From positions 1 through 32,127 of the forward strand of contig CACXFC010000036.1 of the NCBI GenBank assembly GCA_902766835.1: a DNA stretch of 32,127 nt, given 5' to 3'. This document shows positions 29,961 to 32,127 of the stretch, one piece after another. This stretch comes from an uncultured Coriobacteriaceae bacterium. Its GTDB lineage: Bacteria > Actinomycetota > Coriobacteriia > Coriobacteriales > Atopobiaceae. Under the pieces are notes generated by a model. It was given only the letters and a program-made list of their open reading frames with translations, was not told the origin of the DNA and searched no databases. The position numbers were made by a program, and so were the translations under genes. Position 1 is the stretch's first letter; every line of letters starts with the position of its first letter.

Positions 29961-31778
29961 CTACTTCTTGGTGGAAGAGGTGGTCTCGGTGGTCTTCTCG
30001 CTGGTGCTGCTCGAAGAGCTGGAGTCAGAGCTCGAGTTGGAGCTCGTGGAGTTGCTGCTGGAGCTCGAGGACTCGGAATCCTTGCTGCTGGAAGAGCCCG
30101 TGGTGGAGGAGCTGGAGCTGGAAGAGCCGCTCTCCTTCTCCTTGGTGGTGGAGCTAGAGCTAGAACTGGAGCTCGCCGACTCGTCCTTCTTCTCGTCGGC
30201 CTTGGCGTCTGCCTTCTCCTCTTCCTTCTTGCTCGTCGCCTCGTCCTTGGGCTGCGCGGTCTCGGTCTGCGGCTTCTGGCTCGAGGTCGTGGCGGGCTTG
30301 GCGTTGCGTGCCGAGAAGATGGCCACGGCAATGGCTATGGCCAGCACGACGATGGCAATGCCGCCCAGGATGAGGATGAGGCGCTGCTTGAAGGTCTTCT
30401 TGCGCAGCGTGCGCTCGTTGGCGGCAAGCTCGTCCACGGCGTCCTGCTGGCGGTCGTACTCCGCCTGCTCGAAGGCAATCTGGTCGCGCAGGGCGATGGT
30501 CTGCTGCGGGGTGGAGTGAATCTGCTCCGCCTCGTCGAGCAGCTTCTTGGCTGCCTCCATGCGCGCCTGGGCGTCCTTTGCCTGCTTGCGTGCCTCTTCG
30601 GCGCCCGAGATGCGCTGCTTGATCTGGTCGCTGAGTGCCTGCTCGGCGTCCTGCGTCTTCTTCAGCATCGCGTCGTACTCCGCGCGGCGCTCACTGGCCT
30701 CCTTCTTGGCCGCCTCGGCGTCGCGCTCGGCCTGCGTGAGCACCTTCTTCTGCCGGAACAGGCTCTGCTGAGCGCTCTCCACTGCCACGCGTCCCTCTTC
30801 GGTGATGGTGGGAATGTCGGCCTTCGCGGAGGAGAGGTGCGCCTGCTCGGAGGCAAGCTCCGCCTCGAGGCGCGCGATGACGTCGGGGTTGCCCGCCTCG
30901 TCGGCGCGGGCGTCGTCCAGGTCGGCCTGCACGCGGCGCAGGCGCTCCTCGGCGTTGTCCACCGAGCGGTTAGCCGAAGCCAGGCGCTGGTCGCGCCGCT
31001 TGGTGGCCTCGGCGAGCGTGGTCTCGGCGCTCTTGATGGCGCGCTTCACGTCGGCAAGGGTGTTGGCGGTGTCGTCCGCGCGGCCCTTGGTGGACTCCGC
31101 AACGTTGCGGTAGGGGCGCAGCTGGTCCTCGTGGCGCTTCTTGTCGGCGGCAAGCTGGCTCTCAAGCTGGTTGCGCTCGGTGTCGAGTGTGGCCGCGCGC
31201 TGCAGCGACTGCTCGGAGAGGGTGCTCGCCTCGTTCAGCTCGGCCGTCTGCTCCGACACGATCTGCGGGTAGCTCTGCTCGATCGCAATGCGGTGCTGCA
31301 GCTGGGCGGTGTCGGCGTCGAGCTGCTCACGCATGTCGCGCAGGGTGTTGCGCGCCGTCTGGTGCTTCTGCGTGGCTTCGTAGACGCTCTTGAACGCCGC
31401 GATGCCCTCCTTGATGGAGCGCTGGACGTCGCCTCCGCCCTCTCCGGCGGGAGCGGGCTCGGCCTCCGGCTGGGGTGCGTCGTTCTCGTATGAGGCGGCA
31501 GGGATGTCGGTGTCCTCAACAGGGGCATCTACCGGGGCAAAGCCGTCGTCGGTTGCGGGCTCGGTGTCGGCTGCAGGTTCTGCCGCGGATACGGGCTCGT
31601 CGGTGGTGGCTGCGTCCTCGCCTGCGCCGGCGACCTCGGATGCTGGCTCGTCGTCTATGGTGGCGGCTACGTCGTATTGGTTGTCCTCGCCCGGTAGGTC
31701 GGCGACGTTTTGCACGGCCCGACTGACGATGTCGTCATCACCTGTGATGGGGGCATCGTTGCTTGCGTCGTCTAGCAT
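29961..31778 (-). CDS. Coiled-coil membrane protein with acidic N-terminus and Ser-rich tail
   Basis: I do not recognise this 605-residue protein as a named family. Residues 1-125 are acidic and Ala/Pro/Glu/Asp-rich (low complexity). About 130-455 is a long charged coiled coil rich in Gln, Glu, Arg and Ala. One TM is at about 462-487 (LILILGGIAIVVLAIAIAV). The last 118 residues are a Lys/Glu stretch followed by repeated poly-Ser blocks broken by Thr, Lys and Glu. With no N-terminal signal, the coiled coil should be cytoplasmic and the Ser-rich tail outside. A scaffolding or envelope-linking role is a guess. The ATG at 31778 follows AAGGAG by six bases; the ATG at 31823 has no such site. Confidence 0.75.
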   Translation of the reverse strand: MLDDASNDAPITGDDDIVSRAVQNVADLPGEDNQYDVAATIDDEPASEVAGAGEDAATTDEPVSAAEPAADTEPATDDGFAPVDAPVEDTDIPAASYENDAPQPEAEPAPAGEGGGDVQRSIKEGIAAFKSVYEATQKHQTARNTLRDMREQLDADTAQLQHRIAIEQSYPQIVSEQTAELNEASTLSEQSLQRAATLDTERNQLESQLAADKKRHEDQLRPYRNVAESTKGRADDTANTLADVKRAIKSAETTLAEATKRRDQRLASANRSVDNAEERLRRVQADLDDARADEAGNPDVIARLEAELASEQAHLSSAKADIPTITEEGRVAVESAQQSLFRQKKVLTQAERDAEAAKKEASERRAEYDAMLKKTQDAEQALSDQIKQRISGAEEARKQAKDAQARMEAAKKLLDEAEQIHSTPQQTIALRDQIAFEQAEYDRQQDAVDELAANERTLRKKTFKQRLILILGGIAIVVLAIAIAVAIFSARNAKPATTSSQKPQTETAQPKDEATSKKEEEKADAKADEKKDESASSSSSSSSTTKEKESGSSSSSSSTTGSSSSKDSESSSSSSNSTSSNSSSDSSSSSSTSEKTTETTSSTKK

Positions 31779-32078
31779 AGGCATCTCCTTACGTTCAACC
31801 GTTGCATGGAACATCTGAAGCACGGATGCGCCGTTCCATGCTGAGCAAAAGACTCATTCGTATATTGTGACGCATCGGCGCGTGGGCAAAAGATGAAAAA
31901 CGCGAGCGTTTGGTATCTCGGCCTCTGCGTTGTGTGCGCTCGCGGGGCGAGCCCTAACCGCCTACCCGTCGAATCAATATTGTTGCGGAAAAGCTCCCGA
32001 GGATTCGCTACTATGGTCAACAGTCTGGCATCGGGGGCACCCCGCCTCCGGGGCATCTACCGAAAAGGAGAGTGCAAC
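31779..32078. other. 300-bp divergent intergenic region before ptsH
   Basis: This region lies between the divergent coiled-coil gene and ptsH. On the minus strand TTGCCC and TATACG (near 31860-31890) make a weak promoter with a 19-base spacer. On the plus strand a TACTAT hexamer (about 32009-32014) could be the -10 for ptsH, without a good -35. A five-bp GC hairpin lies at 32039-32052. No small gene is convincing. Confidence 0.4.
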
Positions 32079-32127
32079 ATGGTTTCCAAGGAGACGACGA
32101 TCATCAACGCCACCGGCCTGCATGCCC
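32079..32127 (+). CDS. ptsH: Phosphocarrier protein HPr, N-terminal part
   Basis: The first 16 residues read MVSKETTIINATGLHA, with GLHA containing the phosphorylated histidine (His15) of HPr, the phosphocarrier of the sugar phosphotransferase system. The start has AAGGAG eight bases upstream. The gene is cut off by the end of the window, so the regulatory Ser46 region and the downstream ptsI cannot be checked. Confidence 0.88.
   Translation, partial: MVSKETTIINATGLHA

Noticed and set aside
29895-31493. Plus-strand open frame opposite the coiled-coil gene
   Set aside because: Leu/Gly/Ala/Arg-rich mirror of a coiled-coil gene. The minus strand has the better start, ribosome site and terminator.
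31772-32056. Minus-strand open frame of 94 codons before ptsH
   Set aside because: No ribosome site and a composition unlike the neighbouring proteins. It overlaps the start of the coiled-coil gene and the ptsH upstream region.
1-32127. tRNA or rRNA genes
   Set aside because: No cloverleaf arms with a T-loop motif or rRNA core sequence were recognised by eye. A tRNA search program would be needed to exclude them fully.

Overview
The window is GC-rich, densely coded DNA. The mix of genes suggests a Gram-positive, probably anaerobic actinomycete of the Coriobacteriia (Collinsella/Olsenella type). The pointers are Shine-Dalgarno starts with some GTG/TTG codons, lipoprotein signals, a VanY-type carboxypeptidase, a DUF6273 zinc-ribbon protein, QueH, a 2[4Fe-4S] ferredoxin, a lactate permease and an HPr gene at the right edge. 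The taxonomic placement is an inference from gene content; no rRNA or tRNA gene was recognised.

Layout. 1-155: right end of an ISL3-like insertion sequence. 218-3522: DUF1232 protein, NUDIX hydrolase, a 5'-nucleotidase-like lipoprotein that has lost its metal ligands, and a small ferredoxin. 3775-11192 (all minus strand): L-lactate permease, a secreted RICIN-lectin/SGNH esterase, and a three-domain O-acetyltransferase-SGNH-SGNH membrane protein. 11367-14753: a one-piece ABC transporter. 14793-16920 (minus): DJ-1-like protein, Y-family DNA polymerase and YolD-like protein, packed as an operon. 17229-23391: ABC ATPase, a very large FtsX-type permease, and two consecutive prepilin-peptidase-family genes. 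23651-29822: a run of plus-strand genes (coiled-coil CHAP-like hydrolase, isochorismatase-like hydrolase, zinc-ribbon DUF6273 protein, queH, queA, VanY-like lipoprotein). 29961-31778 (minus): a coiled-coil membrane protein with a Ser-rich tail. 32079-end: start of ptsH.

Much of the content serves the cell envelope: acetyltransferase and esterases, carboxypeptidase, CHAP-like hydrolase, ABC exporters, lipoproteins and prepilin processing. queH and queA belong to the tRNA queuosine pathway.

The most striking non-coding feature is a family of near-perfect palindromes of about 64-68 bp. Four are full copies (17063, 23407, 27399, 29829), one has been cut by the IS (156), one is an internally deleted mini-copy (1554) and one is a half copy (27477). 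Most lie within about 25 bp after a stop codon. The most interesting protein observations are the metal-site-less nucleotidase, the acetyltransferase carrying two SGNH domains, and the pair of prepilin peptidases, one of which keeps the catalytic aspartates and the other the methylase cysteines.
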